Source of the DNA: Bacteroidales bacterium
GTDB lineage: Bacteria > Bacteroidota > Bacteroidia > Bacteroidales > SM23-62
Assembly (NCBI GenBank): GCA_016783865.1
Contig: JADHVS010000016.1
Span: 1 to 39,797, forward strand
DNA length: 39,797 nt
Reading direction: 5' to 3'
Part shown: positions 25,026 through 31,842 of the stretch, one piece after another
How the letters are laid out: every line of letters begins with the position of its first letter
Numbering within the stretch: position 1 is the first letter of the stretch
Translations under genes and position numbers: made by a program
The notes under the pieces: generated by a model
Databases searched by the model: none
What the model was told of the DNA's origin: nothing
What the model saw: the letters and a program-made list of their open reading frames with translations, nothing else

Positions 25026-25712
25026 TCAACCTTTTACTTCATCACTAACCACTTTGCCATCTTCGATAGTTATTACCCTTCTTGCTTTTTTTACCACCCT
25101 TGCATCATGGGTTGAGAAAATGAAGGTAATGTTTTCCTCCTTGTTTAATTTTTCCATGATATCAAGCAGATTTTCAGTTGAAGAAGAATCCAGGTTGGCA
25201 GTAGGCTCATCCGCCAGAATAAACTTTGGTTTGGAGGCAAGGGCCCGGGCAACGGCTACTCTTTGCTGTTGTCCACCTGACATTTTTGAAGGCCTGCTGT
25301 TGAGGCGGTCGCCTAGTCCTACAGCTTCAAGCAATTCTTTGGTCCGGCGGTCGCGTTCGGCCTTGGGTTTGCCCTGCAAATGCATGATGAACTCAACATT
25401 TTCTTTTGCAGTCAACACCGGTATCAGGTTATATGCCTGGAAAACGAATCCAATGTTATTCAGCCTGAAATCAATCAGTTTGGTCGACTTAAGTTCACCC
25501 ACGTTAGTATCGTTGATAATAACCTCTCCTGATGTGGGTTTGTCAAGGCCTCCAATCATGTTTAACAGAGTCGTTTTTCCAGATCCTGAAGGCCCCACAA
25601 TGGCAGCAAACTCACCTTGTTCAAAGCTAAGATCAACGCCCCTGACAGCATGAACTTCTACCTCAGATTCGTTGTAGATTTTCTCCAGGTTTTTAATGTC
25701 AATTACTTTCAT
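25026..25712 (-). CDS. LolD/MacB-type ABC transporter ATPase
   Basis: A 228-residue ATP-binding subunit that pairs with FtsX-fold permeases in mechanotransmission ABC systems such as LolCDE and MacB. Walker A is GPSGSGKTT (40-48), the signature is MSGGQQQR (144-151), Walker B is FILADEP with D168 and E169, the D-loop is ANLDS, and the switch histidine is H202 in FSTHD. All catalytic residues are intact. The 113-base gap before it, after the first permease, is the longest inside this operon and contains a heptamer array and two long A-tracts on the coding strand. Confidence 0.95.
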   Translation of the reverse strand: MKVIDIKNLEKIYNESEVEVHAVRGVDLSFEQGEFAAIVGPSGSGKTTLLNMIGGLDKPTSGEVIINDTNVGELKSTKLIDFRLNNIGFVFQAYNLIPVLTAKENVEFIMHLQGKPKAERDRRTKELLEAVGLGDRLNSRPSKMSGGQQQRVAVARALASKPKFILADEPTANLDSSSTENLLDIMEKLNKEENITFIFSTHDARVVKKARRVITIEDGKVVSDEVKG

Positions 25713-25797
25713 TTTATGAGATTTTATCTGTTATTTTTTTTTGAACACATATTATTGTTTTTTTTCTACACTCCAAACCCTTTCCCATGCCCTCTGA

Positions 25798-25825
25798 TCA
25801 CCATTCACTGCTCACCGTTCACCGA
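25798..25825. repeat. Degenerate heptamer repeat (TCACnnn, four units)
   Basis: TCACCAT, TCACTGC, TCACCGT and TCACCGA stand in exact 7-base register, immediately after the stop codon of the permease on the minus strand (stop complement at 25826-25828). On the transcribed strand the units read GTGAnnn. Same period as the arrays near 1.2 and 18.5 kb, with a different invariant core. Confidence 0.7.
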
Positions 25826-27253
25826 CTACATATCTATTCTTAGTGCTTCTGCCGGATTCAGTTTCATGGCTTTTCGTGCCGGATAGATAGAAGCTATAAT
25901 ACCTGTCAGGATAACCATTACAGTTATCTGGACAAAAGAGCCCAAGCCAAGCTTGGGATATATTTTCGCACTGTATCCCATGACTTCAAATCCTTCCCCG
26001 TAAAAAGCTGACATGTCAAGGCCTGTTTTGCCGGTATATAAGACCAGTAACCAGGTTATGAACATTCCAAAAACTGCACCAACCAGGCTGAGAAAAACTG
26101 TCTCAAGCATGATCATTGAGAAAACACGCTTTTTGTTCATTCCAATCGCCATTAGCATTCCAAGTTCTTTAATGCGTTCAAGCACGGCCATCAGCATGGT
26201 ATTGACGATACCAAATCCAAGTGCAAGCAAAATGATCACCATAAAAATCATCAGGTAAAAATTCAGCGCCTCACTTACCATACCTACATCGGGTCTGATT
26301 TCATCCCAGGCCTGTGTAGATAATGTGGGTCGCATTGAATTAATAGTTTCAACTGTCTGATCAACAAATTTCACTTCTGAGAGCATAATGGCGATTTCAT
26401 TTACCTGATTTGCCGGGATGCTCGCCACTTCAGCAATGTCGTCCATATGTACAAAAACATTCATCCCATCAAACATGGTATTAGATGTTTTATATACTCC
26501 TGCCACCCGGAAAGCATCATAGGCCAGGTGTCCGTCATAGGACTGAAAACTGATGACGATCTTTTTCCGAAGTTTATATTTTATGGCTTCCTGTTTAATC
26601 CAGTATTCCAGTTTGTCAGCCTGGGATTCACCGAGCAGCATTTCAAGAGCAAGATCGAATTCCTGTTCAGTTCTGAACCGAATATCTTTAATAGTATCAA
26701 GTACTGATAATTTTTTTAACCGTTTGTTCTCTTTCATCGCCGAGAAATCTTCTTCATTCAGCTGGTAATAAACCAGTTTCAGGTTTTTTGCCAGTTTCTC
26801 CCCAATGACGATCTGTTTACGGTCATCTCCATTGAGATATGTACCAGCGTGGTCACTGATGATTTTAGCAATATCGGTCACTTCTTTTTCTTTATCAGGA
26901 TAAATACCTGTAATCATGATGCCGGAAGCGTTACCTGATGTATTTGCCATCCCCATGATTTTTATGCGTGAACTGACCCCAACAACTTCAGGGAGTGATT
27001 CGAGGGAATCAACAAAACCTGCCTGATTTTGAATGGTATACTTTAGTTCATTATTCTCAAGGAAGCCCGGATGATGGATTTGAATATGAGAGACTTCATT
27101 TCCGATGGCTGTTTTAACCCTTTGATCAATCATCCCGATCATTACCGCGACCACATATATGCCACCGAAAATCCCAAAAAAGAAGGCGACAATAACAACC
27201 AGGCTTCTCAATTTGTTACGCCATACGTTTTTCCATGAAATTGACCAGATCAT
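25826..27253 (-). CDS. FtsX-type ABC transporter permease (second in operon)
   Basis: A 475-residue inner-membrane permease with the MacB/LolC layout: one N-terminal membrane helix (about 17-40, LVVIVAFFFGIFGGIYVVAV), a large periplasmic domain (about 45-345), and three helices in the FtsX domain (about 350-470). The C-terminal segment GIIASIYPARKAMKLNPAEALR is the usual FtsX end. The periplasmic part is larger than in its neighbour, with an alpha-helical insertion rich in Lys and Glu (about 155-240). It follows the other permease by 23 bases. The two probably form the heterodimeric membrane core powered by the ATPase gene downstream. Confidence 0.92.
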   Translation of the reverse strand: MIWSISWKNVWRNKLRSLVVIVAFFFGIFGGIYVVAVMIGMIDQRVKTAIGNEVSHIQIHHPGFLENNELKYTIQNQAGFVDSLESLPEVVGVSSRIKIMGMANTSGNASGIMITGIYPDKEKEVTDIAKIISDHAGTYLNGDDRKQIVIGEKLAKNLKLVYYQLNEEDFSAMKENKRLKKLSVLDTIKDIRFRTEQEFDLALEMLLGESQADKLEYWIKQEAIKYKLRKKIVISFQSYDGHLAYDAFRVAGVYKTSNTMFDGMNVFVHMDDIAEVASIPANQVNEIAIMLSEVKFVDQTVETINSMRPTLSTQAWDEIRPDVGMVSEALNFYLMIFMVIILLALGFGIVNTMLMAVLERIKELGMLMAIGMNKKRVFSMIMLETVFLSLVGAVFGMFITWLLVLYTGKTGLDMSAFYGEGFEVMGYSAKIYPKLGLGSFVQITVMVILTGIIASIYPARKAMKLNPAEALRIDM

Positions 27254-27276
27254 TTTTTTTGATTTAGAGAAATTTA

Positions 27277-28500
27277 TTAATTACGTAATGCTTTGATTTC
27301 ATTTATTTTAATGACTGAAATGATAGGGTAAATGATGGCAATTGAGAAGATAAGCAATACTACCAGGGATTGTGCAATCATGTAACCCGATTCAAGAACT
27401 GCCGGCATAATTGGTTCAAATCCATAACTTTCAAATATCTCTGCCGTCTCGCCGGTAAAGCGAATTGGATGACTTACCAGGTATAGAATTACAGGCAAAC
27501 TGCCAACTATGCCGGTAATAATGCCAATTATACCCATCATGATCATTTCAACTGTTAGTATGCCCCCCAGTCTTTTTTTCTGCATACCAATTGAGACCAT
27601 CACCCCGAATTCTCTTCTTCTCTCTGTGGTCATCATTATCAGTGTACCCATGACGCCAAATCCGACGATAAGGTATAACATACCGAGCATGATATAACCT
27701 CCTCCCTGGTCGCTCTGTATTTGCTGGACAAGCTCGGGATTCAGTTCTTTCCAATCCATAGTTTCATAGATGATCGGATCGATAAGGTTGGCCAATTCCC
27801 GTTTGGTTTTATTCAAATCGTCAGAATCATACAAGTTAATAACCAGTGAAGTAAGCATGTTTTCTGCTCCATAGAAATTCTGGGCAGTAGCCAGGTTCAT
27901 GAAGATAAGCCTCCTGTCCAGTTCAGGATTTGGCATATTAAGGATCCCTACTACAGGAAATATCCCGGCAGCACTTGCACCATGGTAACCCACGCTAAGC
28001 AAGGTAACGGTATCGCCTAATTTCAGGTTCAGAAACTCAGCAAGCCTCCCTGAAATGAGGACACCATCTGAGGTCTTGTCAAGGTATTTCCCCTCCACGA
28101 TTTTTTTATGGGGCTGGGTAAGACCTTTCTCCAGCTCTGGATCGATACCCACAACGGCAATTCCTTTTGTTTGTACTCCGGTTGAGGCCAGCGCGAATGA
28201 TTCCAATCGCGGGATCACTGTTTTTATCTGTTCGATGGCGGTTATTTCCTGAATAAATGAATCATTGTATTCAAAAGTATTATCAAGCGTTTGGTCATCC
28301 CAGTAGCCATATTTATGAATTTGAATATAACCGGTAAACGCCTGAACGATATTGTTTGTCATGTGCCCGTAACTGCCAACCTGCAGGGCTCGCATGACCA
28401 GGGCAAAAAACATGGCGAAAAATATTGAAGCTACGGTGATGATTGTTCTCCGTTTGTTTCTCCAGATATTCCGCCAGGCAAGCTTTAAATAGTCTTTCAT
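27277..28500 (-). CDS. FtsX-type ABC transporter permease (first in operon)
   Basis: A 407-residue inner-membrane permease. The N-terminal WRNIWRNKRRTIITVASIF leads into the first helix (about 20-40); a periplasmic MacB-like domain covers about 45-265 and three helices follow (about 272-300, 315-345, 372-395). The C-terminal IAIIYPIISVIKINEIKALR corresponds to the conserved FtsX tail. It differs enough from the downstream permease to indicate a heterodimer, as in LolC/LolE. It begins 22 bases after the LolA-like gene, consistent with an exporter that hands substrate to or takes it from that protein. Confidence 0.92.
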   Translation of the reverse strand: MKDYLKLAWRNIWRNKRRTIITVASIFFAMFFALVMRALQVGSYGHMTNNIVQAFTGYIQIHKYGYWDDQTLDNTFEYNDSFIQEITAIEQIKTVIPRLESFALASTGVQTKGIAVVGIDPELEKGLTQPHKKIVEGKYLDKTSDGVLISGRLAEFLNLKLGDTVTLLSVGYHGASAAGIFPVVGILNMPNPELDRRLIFMNLATAQNFYGAENMLTSLVINLYDSDDLNKTKRELANLIDPIIYETMDWKELNPELVQQIQSDQGGGYIMLGMLYLIVGFGVMGTLIMMTTERRREFGVMVSIGMQKKRLGGILTVEMIMMGIIGIITGIVGSLPVILYLVSHPIRFTGETAEIFESYGFEPIMPAVLESGYMIAQSLVVLLIFSIAIIYPIISVIKINEIKALRN

Positions 28501-28522
28501 AGCTATTGAAAATATTTAGAAA

Positions 28523-29284
28523 TTATCGTACTTTTTTCATATTCTGCTGAGAAAAAAACCCATCTGAGATAGGCTCATTAAAAGTGACCTTATCCATCGT
28601 CACTACAGTTTTATTTCCCTCCTCGTCTTCAGGAATGAGCTCAAATGTTGTTGGGATCAACCTGCCGCCCATGGTTTGAACATCGTAGGCCAGTTCTGTT
28701 TTGATCAGGTAATTATCTTCATCATAATATTCGGTTTTCATCTGAAGATATTCTTCTTTGGAAATCCACTTAACGATCTTTCCCCAAACCACTGCGGCAT
28801 CTTCAAGGGGAGTCAATTCAATGATGTAACAATCCCAGTCATCAATCACTTCATCACCAATAATCTTATGTGTGTAATCAACCACAATTGACGATTCCTT
28901 GAGCAGGTCATCATTGGAAAAATCTGATCCCATCCACCCCTGAGACATCATTGAGGGAGGCAATTTTATCAACCTGTTAATGGTAGGATTCCAGTTCCAC
29001 ATCTCGTTTTCCCGCTTGAGGAAGGTTTGCCCCTTTTCTTTAGGAGGTGAGGTAATCAGTGCGAGAGAATTATCACGTCCCTTGGTCCAGGATTCAAAGG
29101 TTATCGTCCTGTCCCAGGTGGGACGGATGATCTTCATGGTCATAATAGTGTAGCTGGATTCTTCCCCCTGCATTTTTTCATCTGCTTTTTTTATAATGCT
29201 TTTAGCATCCTGGCCGTTAATGGGGGATGTAATAGCCATAAGGAAAGTTGCTGTTATAACAAGAATTGTTTTCGTTCGTTTCAT
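28523..29284 (-). CDS. LolA-like outer-membrane lipoprotein-sorting family protein
   Basis: A periplasmic protein of 253 residues from the chosen ATG at 29284 (MKRTKTILVITATFLMAI), which gives a clean signal peptide ending near INGQ; an ATG ten codons upstream would bury it. The mature part has the LolA/LolB-like half-barrel pattern seen in the LolA_like family: YTIMTMKIIRPTWDRTITFESWTKGRDNSLALITSPPKEKGQTFL in strands, WNWNPTINRLIKLPP, and a closing KVTFNEPISDGFF. Such proteins carry lipids or lipoproteins between membranes. Here it is the periplasmic link between the FtsX permeases and the barrel. A stem-loop element fills the gap between TetR and this gene. Confidence 0.9.
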   Translation of the reverse strand: MKRTKTILVITATFLMAITSPINGQDAKSIIKKADEKMQGEESSYTIMTMKIIRPTWDRTITFESWTKGRDNSLALITSPPKEKGQTFLKRENEMWNWNPTINRLIKLPPSMMSQGWMGSDFSNDDLLKESSIVVDYTHKIIGDEVIDDWDCYIIELTPLEDAAVVWGKIVKWISKEEYLQMKTEYYDEDNYLIKTELAYDVQTMGGRLIPTTFELIPEDEEGNKTVVTMDKVTFNEPISDGFFSQQNMKKVR

Positions 29285-29324
29285 GTGATAATATTTAATT
29301 TTCAATGGCCACATGTAACTCGCG

Positions 29325-29386
29325 ATGAAAATTATTTACATTCTTGCTTGAATATATTATGATAATAATTTTCATGCTCGTTTCAT
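29325..29386 (-). repeat. Intergenic stem-loop element, copy 2
   Basis: On the minus strand, the exact 16-mer ATGAAACGAGCATGAA (29386-29371) runs into a stem: ATGAAAATTATT pairs perfectly with AATAATTTTCAT (29375-29364 with 29336-29325) around a 27-base loop. The loop of both copies contains ATTCAA followed by an AAG. The stem bases differ from copy 1 at 2.3 kb but pairing is kept. It lies between the TetR stop and the LolA-like start, so it would be part of the operon transcript. Confidence 0.65.
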
Positions 29387-29396
29387 AATGCTGAGA

Positions 29397-29978
29397 TTAA
29401 CTGTACATTTTAATGATTCGTTCTTTTATTTTATCCATTGGAAAACCGTCGGGGTTCATCACAAAGTGAAATCCTATTCCATCCAGAATAGCTCCAAGCA
29501 AGATGGCTTCAGATTCAGGATCTTCATGCCCCTGACTTCTAAAATATTCGATCAGCATATGCATGCTGTTGTGAAGCAATTCAGAAAATGGTTTATCAAC
29601 CAGCTTTAAAACCGGGGGTTGCATAAAAATCATGAAATATAATTTCCAGAAATGCTGGTCCCGGTTAACCGTTTCGAACATTTCTTCAATGAAGTACCTG
29701 ATCTCTTCTTTTGTTAAAACGCCATCTTTGTTTGAATCAAAAAGACCAGCCAGGTCTTTGATCCCCTGTAGGATAATTATTCTTATAATGTCTTCCTTGC
29801 TCTCAAAGTAATTGTAAATCAGCCCCTTTGATATGCCGGCTACTTTGGCTATCTTGGAGATCGAAGTCGAATAATAACCTTCATTTGCGAAAAGTTCAAG
29901 AGATGTATCAAGGATTAATTTCTTTTTACTTTCCCTGATTTCTTCATATTGTTCTTTGGTTCTGGGCGACATAGACAT
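29397..29978 (-). CDS. TetR-family regulator with an EF-hand-like loop
   Basis: A 193-residue dimeric repressor. The N-terminal helix-turn-helix domain is clear: ILDTSLELFANEGYYSTSI, then IAKVAGISKGLIYNYFESKEDII (about 43-65). The ligand domain contains DSNKDGVLTKEE (81-92), which fits the 12-residue calcium-binding EF-hand loop: D1, N3, D5, G6, L8, E12, followed by a helix IRYFIEEMF. Calcium sensing is therefore possible, but is inference. Two matching operator sites lie in its own promoter, so it is almost certainly autoregulated and controls the downstream transport genes. ATG codons at 29978 and 29972 are both possible. Confidence 0.93.
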   Translation of the reverse strand: MSMSPRTKEQYEEIRESKKKLILDTSLELFANEGYYSTSISKIAKVAGISKGLIYNYFESKEDIIRIIILQGIKDLAGLFDSNKDGVLTKEEIRYFIEEMFETVNRDQHFWKLYFMIFMQPPVLKLVDKPFSELLHNSMHMLIEYFRSQGHEDPESEAILLGAILDGIGFHFVMNPDGFPMDKIKERIIKMYS

Positions 29979-29985
29979 TTGTTTT

Positions 29986-30003
29986 CGGTTGACCGGTCAG
30001 TCA
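29986..30003. promoter_or_regulatory. TetR operator O2 (leader site)
   Basis: CGGTTGACCGGTCAGTCA contains the perfect palindrome TGACCGGTCA; its reverse complement begins TGACTGACCGGT, matching TGACTGAACGGT in the other site. It lies 8 bases upstream of the TetR start codon, inside the leader. Its centre is 55 bases from the centre of O1. Confidence 0.65.
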
Positions 30004-30040
30004 TAAATAAATCAAAAAATAAAGCCAAAAATTTCTTTTT

Positions 30041-30058
30041 TGACTGAACGGTTGGTCA
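30041..30058. promoter_or_regulatory. TetR operator O1 (promoter site)
   Basis: TGACTGAACGGTTGGTCA is an imperfect 18-base palindrome with TGAC/GTCA ends and a CG centre, the usual shape of TetR-family operators. It touches the last two bases of the -7 box and covers the expected transcription start, so binding would block RNA polymerase directly. Confidence 0.7.
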
Positions 30059-30087
30059 AAGGTAAATATTTTGAAATTAATTTCAAA
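30057..30087 (-). promoter_or_regulatory. Consensus primary-sigma promoter of the TetR/transport operon
   Basis: On the minus strand: TTTG (30087-30084), a 19-base spacer and TACCTTTG (30064-30057). This is an exact match to the Bacteroidota consensus TTTG-N19-TAnnTTTG. The start site would be near 30050, inside operator O1. Confidence 0.75.
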
Positions 30088-30196
30088 TAATTTTGGTAAA
30101 AATTGAACTTATTGATTCGTTTTTTGTCTTTCTTTGAGCTAAGTGGTTATAAATGACGAGGGTAATAAGAGAGATATATAACTATAAAAAACTACC

Positions 30197-30225
30197 TGTA
30201 ACAAAAAGCACAGGGTGTTCGTCCC
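30197..30225 (+). promoter_or_regulatory. ECF-type promoter upstream of the sigma gene
   Basis: TGTAAC (30197-30202), a 17-base spacer and CGTCCC (30220-30225). This AAC...CGTC form is typical of extracytoplasmic-function sigma factors and implies autoregulation. The sigma-factor ATG is at 30249. The remaining bases between 30088 and 30196 show nothing further. Confidence 0.65.
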
Positions 30226-30248
30226 ATAAATGGATTTAGATCACCGGA

Positions 30249-30734
30249 ATGACTATTGAAGAATATAATAACAGTGTGGAGAGGTATTCTGATGGATTGT
30301 ACCGCTTTGTTCTAAAGAATATTAAGGATAAAGAACAGGCGAAGGATATCATACAGGATACCTATGAAAAGTTATGGATGAAAGTTGCCGGAGTGGCAGC
30401 CCTTAAGGTAAAATCGTATTTGTTTTCCACCGCTTACCACACCATGATAGATGTGATCAGGAAGGAAAGCAGAAAAGATACATTTGATGCTGAACCTCCG
30501 GTTGTACACGCTCACACTGAACAATATTCCGATCTGCAGGAATTGCTTGCAGCTGCCGTTGAAAAATTACCGGAAGCACAAAGATCCGTTATCCTCCTGA
30601 GAGATTATGAGGGATATTCCTATAGTGAGATAAGTGAAATAACAGGTCTGAGTGAGACCCAGGTTAAAGTTTATATATACAGGGGCAGAGTGTTTTTGAA
30701 GAATTATATAGGAAGCATGGAGTCAGTTATTTAA
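30249..30734 (+). CDS. ECF RNA polymerase sigma factor
   Basis: A 161-residue sigma-70-family protein with only regions 2 and 4. Region 2 covers about 10-75 (LYRFVLKNIKDKEQAKDIIQDTYEKLW, then AYHTMIDVIRKE). Region 4 covers about 100-155, with VEKLPEAQRSVILLRDYEGYSYSEISEITGLSETQVKVYIYRGR, the helix-turn-helix that reads the -35 element. No C-terminal extension. The next gene starts 5 bases after its stop and encodes a single-pass membrane protein, the expected anti-sigma factor. GTAAC-N17-CGTCC promoters precede both this gene and the barrel gene at 31843. Confidence 0.95.
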   Translation: MTIEEYNNSVERYSDGLYRFVLKNIKDKEQAKDIIQDTYEKLWMKVAGVAALKVKSYLFSTAYHTMIDVIRKESRKDTFDAEPPVVHAHTEQYSDLQELLAAAVEKLPEAQRSVILLRDYEGYSYSEISEITGLSETQVKVYIYRGRVFLKNYIGSMESVI

Positions 30735-30739
30735 TAAAG

Positions 30740-31768
30740 ATGTTTAACAGAGAAAATTTTGAAGAGCACGTTTTTGATTATCTCGATGGCAATATGCCGG
30801 CCGAGCAGGAATCCCTGTTCCTGGCCTTCCTTAAAGATCATCCGGAACTGGAAGAGGAGGTAATGGCCATTAAGGACGTGCAACTTCCTGCCGAACCTGT
30901 TGATTTTCCAGGGAAAAGTGAATTGTTTAAATTAAACCAGTCCGGGCAGGATAAATTACTTGACAATTCCTTTGAGGAAGCGAGCATTGCTTATTATGAA
31001 GGTGACCTGGATCAAAGGCAAAAACAAGAACTGGAAGCATTAATTCAGCATAATGATGCATTCAGATATCCGTTTGAAGCATTCTCAAAAACCTACCTGA
31101 AACCAGATGAGACCATAGAATTTTCTGGAAAATCTTCATTGAAGAAACTAACAATAACGCAAAAACGTACAAGAATATTTACCCTAATATCTTCTGCAGC
31201 AGCCGTTGCCATCCTGCTCATTCTTTTTATCAGGCCTGCCAGGGAAGAACTGCAGCCCATAACAGTGCAGGAACAGGGCATACAGAGAGAAACAATCAGG
31301 TTACCTCATGTTAATCCTATTCCGGCACAATTAATAACACGGGATTTTTCAGGATCCTTTGTGGCTTCATTGGTCAGCCAGCCAGTCCAGGAAGTAGTAC
31401 CGGAAAACCGGCCCGATCTGTCACTTCCATTACTTGCAACAAACAATCTGCTTATACCGAACAATATAAAATCCGAAGAGATAGTCTTACCATCTGTAAT
31501 CAGGGAAGAATTAGTGAATACAGAATTCATGTCACTCGGTGATTTTGCCAGGGAAAGATTATTTTCCAGGATTTTCAACCGGGAAAACAACAACAGTCAG
31601 GAAAACAATACCTTCTGGAACCTGGCAATGAATGGAATAGAAGGGCTCAGCAACATAACAGATGGTGATATTTCTCTTGAACGGGAAATCAACCAGACAG
31701 GGGAAGTTGAGCGGTTTACTTTCGAGACTGCCGTATTTGGATTTTCTGCCCCGGCAAGAAATGATTGA
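30740..31768 (+). CDS. Probable membrane anti-sigma factor with a duplicated N-terminal module
   Basis: A 342-residue protein with one membrane helix (about 146-164, IFTLISSAAAVAILLILFI). The cytoplasmic N-terminus holds two copies of a short helical module: residues about 7-63 (FEEHVFDYLDGNMPAEQE, ending DFPGKSELFK) and about 78-135 (FEEASIAYYEGDLDQRQK, ending EFSGKSSLKK). The Y-[DE]-G-[ND] core matches the helix start of many Bacteroidota anti-sigma proteins, but the zinc motif HxxxCxxC of ZAS domains is absent. The periplasmic part (about 165-342) has no motif I recognise. The anti-sigma role is inferred from position and layout. Confidence 0.75.
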   Translation: MFNRENFEEHVFDYLDGNMPAEQESLFLAFLKDHPELEEEVMAIKDVQLPAEPVDFPGKSELFKLNQSGQDKLLDNSFEEASIAYYEGDLDQRQKQELEALIQHNDAFRYPFEAFSKTYLKPDETIEFSGKSSLKKLTITQKRTRIFTLISSAAAVAILLILFIRPAREELQPITVQEQGIQRETIRLPHVNPIPAQLITRDFSGSFVASLVSQPVQEVVPENRPDLSLPLLATNNLLIPNNIKSEEIVLPSVIREELVNTEFMSLGDFARERLFSRIFNRENNNSQENNTFWNLAMNGIEGLSNITDGDISLEREINQTGEVERFTFETAVFGFSAPARND

Positions 31769-31775
31769 TCACTCC

Positions 31776-31803
31776 AGTAACTTTTTTACACTCCCGTCCG
31801 TCC
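31776..31803 (+). promoter_or_regulatory. ECF-type promoter upstream of the barrel gene
   Basis: AGTAAC (31776-31781), a 17-base spacer and CGTCC (31799-31803), the same core and exactly the same spacing as the promoter upstream of the sigma gene. It ends 39 bases before the barrel ATG. It indicates that the barrel gene is a direct target of this sigma factor. Confidence 0.6.
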
Positions 31804-31842
31804 TACAACTGAAATCAATTACAGAATTAAATTTTATATGTT

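Noticed and set aside
25054..25653. 199-codon plus-strand frame opposite the ABC ATPase gene
   Set aside because: It is a shadow of the ATPase frame, serine-rich and without recognisable domains.
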